Numbered from the stretch's first letter, positions 8,476 through 17,505 are shown. The stretch: 64,000 bases of DNA from JAZDGX01 sp964482205 (GCA_964482205.1 CAYZWI010000011.1:75349-139348), one strand, 5' to 3'. The notes: a model not told the origin generated them from the letters alone. Translations and numbers: made by a program.

Positions 8476-10190
8476 CGAGACGGCCTCCGTTGAGCGCTCG
8501 GGGCTGTTCATCCGATCGCGGGCGCAGGAATGCGCGCGCCGGCTTGATCGCCATCGGACGCGGCCTCGGAACGCTTGGGATGGCGCTGCTCTTTGCTCTC
8601 GCGGGCGCGCAGGCGCGCGCGGCGGAGGCGCGCTTCGACGAGAATGCGCAACCCATCTGGAAGGTCGCCGACGATTTGCCGATCGCCCCTCCGTCTCCTT
8701 CGAAATGGAATGAGGTCGCCTCCTTCGTCGACATCTACTGGTTGAATCCGCTCGACGATCTCTTCGCCGTGCGCGTGAAGCCGCTCGCGCTCGATGTCAA
8801 TTCCGCCGACGATGTCCCCGCCTCCAGCTGGTTCACGCCGGGGAAAACCGGCCAACCGGCGGAGTCCGCCGCGCAGCCGCGCGTCGAAGCGTCCGCGTCC
8901 GCCGCGGCGCAACTTCCTGCCGGCCCGCTCGAGATCGAGACGGCGCGCTTCGAAGGCGATTGGCCGATTCTGGTGGTGCGCGACACCCAAGGCGCCCGCT
9001 TCCTGCTCGAATTCGACGATCCCCGCTCGCCCGAATTGCGCACCGCGGCGTCGGTCATCGCCGCGCGCTTGCTCGGCGCCGCGGGCTATCCCGTGCTCGC
9101 CTCCGGAATCGAGATGATCGCGCCCGAAGATCTGCGCATCGGCGATGGCGCGCTCGAGTACGGCGAGCACGGCGCGAGTGGGAAGCTCCAGCCCGAGAAG
9201 CTCGCGCAGTTCCTCGCTCGCTATGCGGCCCCCAGCAACTTGCAGACGGGCGCGGCCGCCCAAGCCGCGAGCGCTTCCCGCGCGCGCGTGCGCGTGGCTG
9301 CCGGCCGCCTTCCCGAAGGGCGCATCCTCGGCGGCTTCGCGCCGCGCGGCGTGCGCAAGGACGATCCCAACGACCTCATTCCTCACGAGGCGCGCCGCAG
9401 TCTGCGCGGACTTCAGCCTCTCGCGGCCTGGCTCGATTTGACGGGCATTCGCGAGGACCGCACGCTCGACATCTATCTCGAACCCGAACATTACGTGCGC
9501 CATTACCTCTCCGGCCTGGCGCTCGCCTTCGGCAACAATCGTCGTCCCGAAGGCGATGCCTGGGGGCGGTTCTTTCCGCTGCACGCGTTTCATCCCCGCC
9601 TGCTCGATGCGCTCGCCTGGCAGCCTGACCTGCACTACACGCCGTTTACCGAAATGAACTGGGGCGATGGATTCTGGGGCGCGCGGTTGCTGCTGTCCTT
9701 CACGGACGCCGAGATCGCGGCCGCCGTTGCGGCCGGCCGTTACAGCGATCCGCAGGTGATCGAGTATGTGACCGGCGCGCTTCTGGAGCGGCGCAATCGC
9801 GTGGGCCGCGCGTGGATCGAGGCAGTGAACGGAGCCGATCGCTTCACGATTCGCCAGCCGGCTGAGAATCGCTGGTCGCTCGAGTGCACGGATCTCGGCA
9901 TGAGCGGCGGGCTGCGTTCCTCCGAAGACGTCTTCTATCTGATGACGATGCGCGCGCTCGATTCCAAAACGGCTCTGGGATATCAGTCGCGCGGGGGCGC
10001 GCAGCCGACCTTCGATCTGACGCCCTTTGCGCCGGGCGCGTGGATGCATCGTCAGGATGCGAGCCGCTACGCGGTCGCGGAGATCACGAGCTGGGACCAC
10101 ACGGGACGCAATCTCGCGGGCCGCGCGCTCGTGCACATCTACTTCGACCGGGCCTCCGGACCGCGCGTCGTGGGCATCATCCGCGACTGA
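8472..10190 (+). CDS. Secreted conserved protein coupled to the Omp85-like gene
   Basis: Function unknown. A signal peptide is visible (about residues 20-50, LGMALLFALAGAQARA), followed by a 520-residue mature protein with sequence features DVNSADDVPASSWFTPGK, EPEHYVRHYLSGLALAFGNN and FHPRLLDALAWQPDLHY. I recall similar proteins with a DVPxSSWF stretch in Acidobacteria- and Myxococcus-like genomes, also uncharacterised. The four-base overlap with the preceding barrel gene points to a joint role, perhaps as a periplasmic or exported partner of the barrel. The protein lacks TM helices beyond the signal. A start at 8472 is required by the overlap and gives a sensible signal peptide. Confidence 0.82.
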   Translation: MTRRPPLSARGCSSDRGRRNARAGLIAIGRGLGTLGMALLFALAGAQARAAEARFDENAQPIWKVADDLPIAPPSPSKWNEVASFVDIYWLNPLDDLFAVRVKPLALDVNSADDVPASSWFTPGKTGQPAESAAQPRVEASASAAAQLPAGPLEIETARFEGDWPILVVRDTQGARFLLEFDDPRSPELRTAASVIAARLLGAAGYPVLASGIEMIAPEDLRIGDGALEYGEHGASGKLQPEKLAQFLARYAAPSNLQTGAAAQAASASRARVRVAAGRLPEGRILGGFAPRGVRKDDPNDLIPHEARRSLRGLQPLAAWLDLTGIREDRTLDIYLEPEHYVRHYLSGLALAFGNNRRPEGDAWGRFFPLHAFHPRLLDALAWQPDLHYTPFTEMNWGDGFWGARLLLSFTDAEIAAAVAAGRYSDPQVIEYVTGALLERRNRVGRAWIEAVNGADRFTIRQPAENRWSLECTDLGMSGGLRSSEDVFYLMTMRALDSKTALGYQSRGGAQPTFDLTPFAPGAWMHRQDASRYAVAEITSWDHTGRNLAGRALVHIYFDRASGPRVVGIIRD

Positions 10191-10281
10191 CCCGATCTCG
10201 GTTTCGCCGATTCGCTGTGGATCGCCCGCCTTGCCGGCGCGGATTCTCCACCGACCGCCCGCGCTCGAGCGCGACCATGCG

Positions 10282-11907
10282 CTACCGGTCGCCCGCGCTC
10301 GATTGCCCCGACTGCTCCAGCGCGACTTCCTCTCCCGACGAAACCATCTCGATGAAAGCCTCGACCAGGCGCGGGTCGAATTGCGTGCCCGCGCGATCGC
10401 GCAGGATCGCGATCGCTTCGTCGCTTTGGTAGGCGGGACGATGGGGCCGGGGATGCAAGAGAGCATCGAAGGCATTGGCGATCGCCACTATGCGCGAGAA
10501 CAGCGGGATCGCCTCGCGCGCGATGCCCTCGGGCATCCCCGTCCCATCCCAGCGTTCCTGCAGCCCGCAGATGCCGTCGGCCACGTGCGGCGTGTGCGAG
10601 CGCTCGAGATGGCGGCGCACGCCTTCGGCGGCGAGCTTGCGGAATTGATGGCGCTCTTCTTCGCTGAAGGGACGCCGTTCGCCGAAGAGATGCTCGTACT
10701 GCTCGAGGCATCCCAGATCGTGCAGCCGGGCCACGTGCGCGATCGCCTCGCGCTCATGCGCGGCGAGGCCGACGCGTTCGGCCAAGCGCACGGCCAAATC
10801 GGCGACGCGCTCGGAATGGCCCGCAATTTCGGGATACTGCGCCTCGACCGTCTTCACGAGGCGGCCGGCCACCTGCAGGAAGCAATCGCTCGCCCCCGCG
10901 AAACGCTCGGCATGGGCAATCGCCATGCCGGCGGAGCGCGCGAGGATTTCGAGCAGGTGAAGATCGAAGCGGTCGAGCGGCTCGCCATCGGCCTTGTCGC
11001 CACCGGCGAGCAGGCCGGCGAGGGCGCCCTCTTCGCCGCGCACGGGGGTCACATGGGTGAGGCCGAGCGCCGAGAGCGCGAGCACATCGCGCGAGGCGGA
11101 AGGAAAGCGCGCGAATTCATCGGCCGTCATCGTCCGCCCTTCGAGCTCCAGCGTCCGGCAGAAGAATTCCTGCCCATCCAGATGCAGGTGCCCGAGGGCA
11201 TGTTCCTCCAAGCCTTGCGACGCGCGGGCCGTGAAGATGCCTTCCTCGTTGCGCGCGAGCAGGCAGGCGCGCGAGAGGCCGAGATCGCGCACGGTCGCGC
11301 GCATCAGCGCGGCGAGGATCTCCGGCAGCGATTCCAGACGGCTGGTCTCTTCCACATGGCGCAGCAGCGAACCGATGCGCTCCATACAATGCTGCATCTC
11401 CCCGTGCGAGCGGCGCAGGTCCTCGCGATAGCGGCGGGTTTCCTCTTCGAGGCCCTCCGTCTTCGCGCGCAGCAGGCGCAGATCGGAAGCGCGATCGAGA
11501 ATCGTGCGGATCTTGATCAACAGCTCGCGCGGCGAGAAGGGTTTGACGAGATAGTCGTCGGCGCCCAAGCGCAAACCCTGGATGCGCGCTTCGTTCGACG
11601 GCGTGCCGGAGATGAGAATGACGGGCAGGTTGGCGAATTCGCGATTCCCGCGAATCGCCTCCAGCACCTGAAAGCCGCTCTTCTTCGGCAGGCGCACCCC
11701 GATGACCGCGAGATCGGGCGAGCGGCGGGCCACTTCGTCGAGAGCCGCTTCGCCGTCGTGGGCGGAGCAGACGGCGTAGCCGCGTCCGGTCAGCGTGATT
11801 TGCAGGAGCTCGATGACGCGCGCGTCTTCGTCAACGACGAGAATGTTCTCCTGCTCGCGTTGCGCCGAAAGGGTCGGCGAACAACCACGTATCGTCTTCT
11901 TCTCCAT
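10282..11907 (-). CDS. Receiver-GAF-HD-GYP protein with missing active-site residues
   Basis: Three signalling domains in order: receiver (about 20-135), coiled linker and GAF (about 195-345), and HD-GYP (about 345-525). In the receiver the acidic pair (D26, D28) and the conserved Lys (K122 in LVKPFSP) remain, but the phospho-acceptor position is Gly70 (AVIGVRLPKKSG), so normal phosphorylation looks impossible. In the HD-GYP part H364 and HD 396-397 remain, but HDxGK reads HDLGC, the usual HHE is LQE (449-451), GYP is GMP and the late ADxFDAL Asp is Asn478. Cyclic-di-GMP hydrolysis is therefore doubtful. GGGAG precedes ATG 11907. Its start lies inside the 3' end of the upstream CheW-like gene (77-base overlap). 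It is probably an output or scaffold element of a chemosensory-like cluster. Confidence 0.88.
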   Translation of the reverse strand: MEKKTIRGCSPTLSAQREQENILVVDEDARVIELLQITLTGRGYAVCSAHDGEAALDEVARRSPDLAVIGVRLPKKSGFQVLEAIRGNREFANLPVILISGTPSNEARIQGLRLGADDYLVKPFSPRELLIKIRTILDRASDLRLLRAKTEGLEEETRRYREDLRRSHGEMQHCMERIGSLLRHVEETSRLESLPEILAALMRATVRDLGLSRACLLARNEEGIFTARASQGLEEHALGHLHLDGQEFFCRTLELEGRTMTADEFARFPSASRDVLALSALGLTHVTPVRGEEGALAGLLAGGDKADGEPLDRFDLHLLEILARSAGMAIAHAERFAGASDCFLQVAGRLVKTVEAQYPEIAGHSERVADLAVRLAERVGLAAHEREAIAHVARLHDLGCLEQYEHLFGERRPFSEEERHQFRKLAAEGVRRHLERSHTPHVADGICGLQERWDGTGMPEGIAREAIPLFSRIVAIANAFDALLHPRPHRPAYQSDEAIAILRDRAGTQFDPRLVEAFIEMVSSGEEVALEQSGQSSAGDR

Positions 11908-13219
11908 GGTCTCCCTCGTCCTCCGGCGCGCATCCTCCGGGAAGGGTGCGCAGCCAATGGACGACGCGCTCGACCTGCGTGCGCTCGAACGGCCGCGGCA
12001 GGACCGCGCCGCCGGGCGGGTAGCAACCGTCGGGCGGAACCGCGAGCTCGCCGTCCAGAGGCAACGAGACGAGCGGCGGCAGGCGCCCCGACGACATCGC
12101 GCGCGCCTTCCAGTCTTCCAGGAGGCTCTCATCCAGAAAGAGAGCCCGCACACCTCCTAGATCGGCCGGAAGAAGGGGATCATCGAGGTCTCGCGCTTCG
12201 AGAACTTCGAACCCGAGATCGGTGAGATGACGCTGAAGAAACCGGCGCGCCAAGGCCGAGGGCGATGCCACCCACACCCGCTCGGGCTCCGCGATCTCGC
12301 GGCGCTTTTGGTCGCGACCGGCCACGAAGCCGGAAGGCGGTTGATGAAGATCGGGAGAAGAAGGCTCGTTGCGCACGGCCGTCGGTTGCGAACGCGAAGG
12401 TTCGAGAGAAAAAGGCGTGGGGCGATCGAATGCGGGCCGGGGCGAAGGGCGGCGTACGGCCGGGCTCTCCGCTTCCAGCGAAGGGACCCTGGCGCCGATG
12501 TTCTCGTCCGGCGCGGGCGCGGCCTCGCGGCTTGCCCTCGCTTCCCGTGCGTGGCTTGCTCTCGCTTCCTCAGCGTGGCTTGCCTTCGCTTCCTGGGTGT
12601 GGCTCTCGCTCGCGGGCATCGATCTCTGCAGGTCACTGGCCGATTTCAGCCACACCGGGCCTTCCTTCCACTCCCCGATCTCCGCGCGCGTCCACATTCC
12701 GAGCACGCGCTCGATCGCAAGCTCGCACTGGGTCGTGCCGTCGGAAATCGTGAGCGTGCCCGCCTGCGCGCCTGCCTGCGAGCCCGCGCGCGCATCGGCG
12801 CCCTCAGACACATTCGCTCTCGAGACCCAGCGCCACGGGAAGGCCAGCCTGCGATCCGTTCCCCGGCAAACGAGGACTCGCTCTTGCGCCTCTTCGTGGG
12901 ATAGCGCCTCGCCGACGGCTTCGCGATCGCGCACGCGTTCGGCCGGCCCTGCCTTGGAACGCGGCGCGGCGGCCACCTGCACCGCCGGCTCTTCGCTCGC
13001 CTGCGCGGCGCGCGTCTGTTCCCCGCGCGTATCCTCGGCGACCCGCATCGCACCCATCGCCTGCACGGCGTCGACGATGCGCTTCGCATCCGCGTCGTGG
13101 GGCGCATCCTTTTCATTCACGAGCGCGGCCATTTCCTGCAGCAGCGCGCCCACCAAGGCGAGAACGCGTCCGACCCGTTGTCCGTCTTCTCGTTCATTGA
13201 AGTGCGTCACGCCCGGCAC
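11831..13219 (-). CDS. CheW-like / receiver-like signalling protein
   Basis: Tentative architecture: an N-terminal helical segment (1-50), a CheW-like beta domain (about 105-200, with RLAFPWRWVSRA and CELAIERVLGMWTRAEIGEW resembling the CheW ligand-free core), a low-complexity Ala/Glu/Ser linker with tandem 8-residue repeats (about 207-230), and a C-terminal receiver fold (about 320-445). The receiver keeps an Asp in RALFLDESLLEDW at the phospho-acceptor strand but has Arg instead of the conserved Lys (LPRPFE). The start is GTG 13219, which overlaps the upstream membrane-protein gene by 26 bases; GAGAAGG lies just before it. Its own end overlaps the next gene by 77 bases. The order suggests membrane sensor, adaptor, output. 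Domain calls rest on weak similarity. Confidence 0.65.
   Translation of the reverse strand: MPGVTHFNEREDGQRVGRVLALVGALLQEMAALVNEKDAPHDADAKRIVDAVQAMGAMRVAEDTRGEQTRAAQASEEPAVQVAAAPRSKAGPAERVRDREAVGEALSHEEAQERVLVCRGTDRRLAFPWRWVSRANVSEGADARAGSQAGAQAGTLTISDGTTQCELAIERVLGMWTRAEIGEWKEGPVWLKSASDLQRSMPASESHTQEAKASHAEEARASHAREARASREAAPAPDENIGARVPSLEAESPAVRRPSPRPAFDRPTPFSLEPSRSQPTAVRNEPSSPDLHQPPSGFVAGRDQKRREIAEPERVWVASPSALARRFLQRHLTDLGFEVLEARDLDDPLLPADLGGVRALFLDESLLEDWKARAMSSGRLPPLVSLPLDGELAVPPDGCYPPGGAVLPRPFERTQVERVVHWLRTLPGGCAPEDEGDHGEEDDTWLFADPFGATRAGEHSRR
12529..12600 (-). repeat. In-frame 24-bp triplicate in the CheW-like gene
   Basis: Three 24-bp units (12529-12552, 12553-12576, 12577-12600) encode octapeptides of the form (K/R)ASHA(E/R)EA in the linker of the CheW-like protein. 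The unit length is a multiple of three, so the frame is kept. Confidence 0.85.
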
Positions 13220-14525
13220 TCCCTTCTCGTGTCGTTCCGACCGGCACTTCCCCTCCGGTCTGAGTCTCGCCGATCCTGACCATCAACGAACGCAGCCGCT
13301 CTCCCAAGCGCTCCCAGGTGCGCTCCAATTGCGTCGCCTCGCGGGAGAGCTTGCCCAGTTCCTGCCCCGCGCGGGAAGCGGATTCCGACACGCGCTTCAA
13401 GCGAGGCACAAGGCAGCGCGCGGTTTGCGAATCTCCGTCACGATCTCCGGCCATCGAATTCTCGAGCAACGCGATGCTCTCGTCCACCCATTGGGCCCAT
13501 TCGGAGAATCGATCACGCACGGTGTCGACCGCCCCGTCATTCGTGCCTGCGCCGGAGGCCGGGGCAACCATGGGCGCGGACGATGCCGCCGTGGGAGGCA
13601 TCGGCGCGCTCGAAGCGATGGGCGCCGTGGTAGGCAGGCTCGCCGGCGCGGCTTCCTCACGCTTCTCCGTCGCGCGCAATGCGCGTTCGAGAACCTCTTG
13701 AGCTTCGATGCGCCAGCGCGCGATGCCCAGGCGCAAGTCCGCGAGCAGCGTGAGCGGGTCCTCGCACGCGGGCTCGCCTTCGCGCTCGGACTTGCCCGCA
13801 AGACCATCGGGATGCATGCCGGTGCGCGCGAGCCGCTGCAGTTCCATGGCGATTTCGGTCTGTTCGAGAAAACATCGTTCCGATCGCGCGGCCATCTCGC
13901 GAATCACATCGGTCTCTTCGCGCCAATCCTGCTCGAGAAGCCCCTGCAGGCGGGCGAGCCCATCGCTTTCGTCGCGGATCCGTTCCGCGCGGCTGCGAAA
14001 ATATTCCAGCAGACGCCGCGTCAACGGATGGGTCGCGCCTTTCGCCGTCCAGCCGCGCCCCTCGAGGCCCTCGGCGGCGGCCTCCTCGAGAATCGCCGCC
14101 ATCTCGCTGCGCAGGTTCTCGAGCTCTTCCACGGCGCGCGCGCCCGAGAGATTCTGCTTCAATAGCACTTGCACCTTGCGGCTGAGGAGATCGAGCTCCC
14201 AGTCGGCCGCCGGCCGCTCGCTCGAGCCGGGGGGCGAAAGCTCGCCCGAATCCATGGCGCGCAGCAGCCACGCGATCGGCCGCGCCAGGCGGTCGCCCGC
14301 GTGCAGCGCGAGGCCGGTGGCAAGCAGGATGGCGGCGAGAAAGCAGAGCGGAAAGATCACGCTCACGCCCGAAGATCCGTGATCGCCGTCCGATCTCCAG
14401 GCCGCTTGCGTGAGAAGGCCGACCAGTCCGAGCAGCATGACGGGAATCAGGAAGAGGATCAGGAGACGCGTGCGCAGTCCGCTGGAGCGGCCTGGATCGC
14501 GCTGGTCGCGACGGAGCATCTCCAT
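13194..14525 (-). CDS. Two-TM HAMP/coiled-coil membrane protein (chemoreceptor-like)
   Basis: Two transmembrane helices (about 19-38 and 53-75) separated by only a dozen residues, then a HAMP-like segment (RLARPIAWLLRAMDSGEL, 78-95), followed by long heptad-rich helices to the C-terminus interrupted by an Ala/Pro/Ser linker (about 285-320). This is the layout of a methyl-accepting protein without a periplasmic sensor domain. I do not find the canonical signalling hairpin tip of MCPs, so it may not bind a normal CheA. ATG 14525 is preferred because AAGGGGAT lies upstream. It is the first gene of an overlapping three-gene cluster with the CheW-like and HD-GYP proteins. Function in motility or another sensory process cannot be assigned. 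Confidence 0.7.
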   Translation of the reverse strand: MEMLRRDQRDPGRSSGLRTRLLILFLIPVMLLGLVGLLTQAAWRSDGDHGSSGVSVIFPLCFLAAILLATGLALHAGDRLARPIAWLLRAMDSGELSPPGSSERPAADWELDLLSRKVQVLLKQNLSGARAVEELENLRSEMAAILEEAAAEGLEGRGWTAKGATHPLTRRLLEYFRSRAERIRDESDGLARLQGLLEQDWREETDVIREMAARSERCFLEQTEIAMELQRLARTGMHPDGLAGKSEREGEPACEDPLTLLADLRLGIARWRIEAQEVLERALRATEKREEAAPASLPTTAPIASSAPMPPTAASSAPMVAPASGAGTNDGAVDTVRDRFSEWAQWVDESIALLENSMAGDRDGDSQTARCLVPRLKRVSESASRAGQELGKLSREATQLERTWERLGERLRSLMVRIGETQTGGEVPVGTTREGSAGRDALQ

Positions 14526-15025
14526 GCCGATCCCCTTTCCCCGCGCAGAATGCAACCTGCATCCTCTTCCGGCTGCATTCCGCAGCGCCACCGGCAAGCG
14601 AGCCGTGCGCGAGAATGGCGCACATCACGCAAGCGCGCGGTCCGACGACCCTTTCTGCAACGCCCAGGTCGCGCCGCCGCGCGCCGCTTTCGAGAAGGCG
14701 GAATCCATGCGCTGGTGAAGCGAGTCGCCATCGGCATGCGCTGATTCTCGTTAGCCGATCGGCGCAACGCCCCACCGACTGCCGCCTGCCGCAAAGGAAA
14801 CCCGCCGGGCGAAACCCGGACGAGCTTGGTCCGGCCGCATCGGGAACGCGCGACCGGATGGCACGACCGTTGCTGAACTCCCTGCTCGGAACGAGGACGA
14901 GAAGAGGATAGCGGGGTCTGCGGACGAGTTCAAGCGTTCCGCGGGTTCGCCTCTCGGGAGGCCCGGTTGGGGCCGACGCTTCGTCCGCGATGCGCATCTC
15001 GGTCGAACAACGGGGAAGGTGCAGC
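14526..15025. other. 500-bp divergent intergenic region
   Basis: No gene is supported between the chemoreceptor-like gene and the protein at 15026. Both start codons have ribosome sites (near 14530 on the minus strand and GGGGAAGG at 15012-15019). I searched by eye for a GEMM-type riboswitch because of the adjacent HD-GYP gene and found no convincing match. No clear promoter hexamers are seen. Confidence 0.5.
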
Positions 15026-15814
15026 ATGCGATCGATCGAGCAGTATGTGGACTTCACCGGCACCGACCGCGGCCTGCGGCCGACCTACCACTTCATGATG
15101 CGCTGCCTGCTCTTCTCACGCATGGAAACAGGACTCGTCTCGAACAAGGATTTCTATGACGAGGATGTCAATGTCTACATCGCCCACTTGCTGAATTCGT
15201 TCATCGATCCCAGCTACATCCAGCGCGCGGGGCGTTATCTTTCGAAGTACGACACGGAAGTCTTCAGCCGCCTGGCCGATTCGCACGACGCGCGCTTGAA
15301 GTACACCCTCTACAAGACGAACGCCGATTTCCTGCTCGTCTCCCTGGGCATTTTCGGCAACGCGGCCGCCGCCGCGGCTCCCGGGCGCACGCCCGAAGCC
15401 GCGGGGCGCAAGCCCTTCGAACCGGCCGAAGAGGCCTACATCGGGCGAGGCAAGACCTACTACCGCTTCGCGTACAGCTACAGCCAGCAGATTCACAGCC
15501 CGCACGCGGCCATCACCGAAGTGCTCGAGAAGCTGGGGGCGGGATTCGAGAAGTACCTGCGGATTCTCGCCCACATGCGCGGCGAGTACCTGAACCTGAT
15601 GGACCGGCTCTCGCGCGGCGAGGTCTATCATCTGGAACGCAGCGTCGACGAAGTGCGGCGCGAGGTGGACATTCGTGAGCTGCAAGACCGCTTTCTCGAT
15701 CTGTTCTCGGAATGGAGGCAGACCGGAAGCGCCGAAGTGCGCGCGCAGATGCAGGCGGTCGTGAAGGAGATCCGGGCGCTCGATCCCGACTTCTCGTTTC
15801 GATTTCCCGAGTGA
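15026..15814 (+). CDS. Conserved protein of unknown function
   Basis: A 262-residue soluble protein, mostly helical, without signal peptide or TM helices. I do not recognise a named family. Notable stretches are YVDFTGTDRGLRPTYHFMMR near the N-terminus, an Ala/Gly-rich linker (about 115-130), YYRFAYSYSQQIHSP in the middle and a charged helical C-terminal third (HLERSVDEVRREVDIREL). The start at 15026 is set by GGGGAAGG six bases upstream. It is monocistronic and ends at a strong bidirectional-type hairpin. Confidence 0.75.
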   Translation: MRSIEQYVDFTGTDRGLRPTYHFMMRCLLFSRMETGLVSNKDFYDEDVNVYIAHLLNSFIDPSYIQRAGRYLSKYDTEVFSRLADSHDARLKYTLYKTNADFLLVSLGIFGNAAAAAAPGRTPEAAGRKPFEPAEEAYIGRGKTYYRFAYSYSQQIHSPHAAITEVLEKLGAGFEKYLRILAHMRGEYLNLMDRLSRGEVYHLERSVDEVRREVDIRELQDRFLDLFSEWRQTGSAEVRAQMQAVVKEIRALDPDFSFRFPE

Positions 15815-15890
15815 TGTCCTGCGCCACGCGGCGTGAGCGCGCCGCAGGCGCAGGTGATGAGTGTGCTCCGCCATCCTCCCTGGAGCCCCC

Positions 15891-15938
15891 GCCCCCGGCT
15901 TCGCTCGCTGAGAGCGATCGGTCGGGGGCGGCGCCTTT
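15891..15938 (+). terminator. Intrinsic terminator between convergent genes
   Basis: GCCCCCG (15891-15897) pairs with CGGGGGC (15923-15929), with a nested TCGCTC/GAGCGA stem (15901-15906/15912-15917), and TTTT follows at 15935. It lies between the plus gene ending at 15814 and the minus gene ending at 15948. Confidence 0.7.
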
Positions 15939-15947
15939 TCCGCGCGC

Positions 15948-17381
15948 TTACTTGATGTAGCCGAGCGACTTCAGCTTCTCGATCGTCTGCGGGTCGAGCG
16001 TGGTGGAGGACGTGTCGGGGACGAGGCGGGGACAACCGGCCTCGAACAGACCAAGTTCCTTGCGCATCTGTTCCACGACTCTCGGCCGTTGCGCGGCCAC
16101 GGAACGGCGCTCGCTCGGATCCGTCATGATGTCGTAGAGCTCTTCCGTGGAGGGAAGCGTGAAGATGTATTTGTGGTTCGCCTGAATCACGCACTTGATC
16201 GTCTGCGAGCCGTACCAGGGCGCGCTGTGCAGCTCGGCAAAGAAGGTCCGCCCACCGGACCTGGGCTGCTCACCGTACACCGCGCAGAGCAGGCTGATGC
16301 CCTGTTCCATGTCGCCACCAGGGACACCGCCCATCTCGCGCAAGGTCGGCAGCACATCGAGAAGCGAGGCCTGTTGCGTGATGCGCTTGATCGGCCCGGG
16401 CGCGGGCGCGCCCTTCGCGGATGAACGGGCGGGCAGCGGCGTGGGGGGATGGATGATCAGAGGGACATGCAACACCTCCGCATACAAGGTGCGCCCGTGG
16501 TCCCAGCCCCCGTGGTCCAAGAACTCCTCACCGTGATCGGAGCAGACGACCACCCAGGCGCCCTTGCCCCACTCCAGAAGGTCGTAGAGTTCGCGGATGC
16601 GATCGTCGACGAAATGGATCTCGCTGTCGTACGCCGAGATCGAATTCTCGCGCTCGCCGCGGCCCGGGCGGAAATAGGGCATGCGTGGCTGATAGGGCCG
16701 ATGCGGATCCATGTAGTGGATGTACAGGAAGTACGGTTTCGCGCGCAGCCCGCTCGCCCACTCGCGCACCACCGCGTTCACCGCGTCGCCTCCCTGATCG
16801 GTCATCTCCTCGAAGTGATCGAAGCCCTGGTCGAATCCCATCACCCGGCTGACGTTGAAATTGTCCGAGACGCCATAGGTGGCGTATCCCGCATCGCGAA
16901 ACGCCTCGGCCGCGGTGCGCGCAGCGTCGGGGATGCGATCGACCGTGATGGTCGGGTCGGTGAGGCTCCGTTCCCGCGTGGCAGCCGTCCCGTTGTGCAC
17001 GCCGTGCTGAAGCGGATAGAGCGAAGTGAGAATGGAAGTGGTCGCGGGCGCGGTCCAGGACGAAGTGGAATGCACGCGTTCGAAGACGACCCCTTCGCCG
17101 GCGAGGCGCGTGAGAAAGGGAGCGGTGTCGTTCCTGTAGCCGTAGAAGGGCAGATGATCGGGTCGCAAGGTGTCGATCACGATGAGAACGACATTCGGCC
17201 GAGGCGGCTCCTTCTGGGCGCATCCGGGCAAGACCACGAGGAGCAGGAGCGCGCTCAGCGCCATCAAGGCCAGGGCCCCTGCCATGAAGCCGGCCCAGGC
17301 TCTGCGCGATGCTATAGCAAACGGGCGGCCGCCGACTCCGCGCCGTCTCTTCTCGAAGGTTCCGTGCGCCTCCATCTCCAT
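15948..17381 (-). CDS. Sulfatase-fold lipoprotein without formylglycine Cys
   Basis: Alkaline-phosphatase superfamily hydrolase of the sulfatase/phosphoglycerol-transferase type. After an N-terminal basic stretch, a hydrophobic helix ends in a lipobox-like VVLPGC, so it is likely a membrane-anchored lipoprotein facing the periplasm. The metal and active-site landmarks are VIDTLRPDHL, SSWTAPATTSILTSLYP, YIHYMDPHRPY and VCSDHGEEFLDHGGWDHG. The nucleophile position is Thr in SWTAP rather than the CxPxR of formylglycine sulfatases, so it may act on phosphate esters or another substrate. The ATG at 17381 follows a GGGAGGGAAGGGG tract; a shorter start at 17285 would place the hydrophobic segment at the very N-terminus. 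It stands next to guaB but 124 bases away. Confidence 0.88.
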   Translation of the reverse strand: MEMEAHGTFEKRRRGVGGRPFAIASRRAWAGFMAGALALMALSALLLLVVLPGCAQKEPPRPNVVLIVIDTLRPDHLPFYGYRNDTAPFLTRLAGEGVVFERVHSTSSWTAPATTSILTSLYPLQHGVHNGTAATRERSLTDPTITVDRIPDAARTAAEAFRDAGYATYGVSDNFNVSRVMGFDQGFDHFEEMTDQGGDAVNAVVREWASGLRAKPYFLYIHYMDPHRPYQPRMPYFRPGRGERENSISAYDSEIHFVDDRIRELYDLLEWGKGAWVVVCSDHGEEFLDHGGWDHGRTLYAEVLHVPLIIHPPTPLPARSSAKGAPAPGPIKRITQQASLLDVLPTLREMGGVPGGDMEQGISLLCAVYGEQPRSGGRTFFAELHSAPWYGSQTIKCVIQANHKYIFTLPSTEELYDIMTDPSERRSVAAQRPRVVEQMRKELGLFEAGCPRLVPDTSSTTLDPQTIEKLKSLGYIK

Positions 17382-17505
17382 CGTCCCCTTCCCTCCCGGG
17401 CCTGCTCCCGCCCGGCGCTTCCCGCCCGCGCCGCCGTCGCTCGCCCGCACCCGCCTTGCCCGCACCGCGCGCACCCTGCTCGCACCGCGCGCGATCCCGC
17501 GGCGA

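Noticed and set aside
14526..15025. Possible c-di-GMP (GEMM) riboswitch next to the HD-GYP cluster
   Set aside because: A GCAAAGGAAACCCGCC stretch is suggestive, but the conserved GEMM core and the paired P2/P3 helices are not present.
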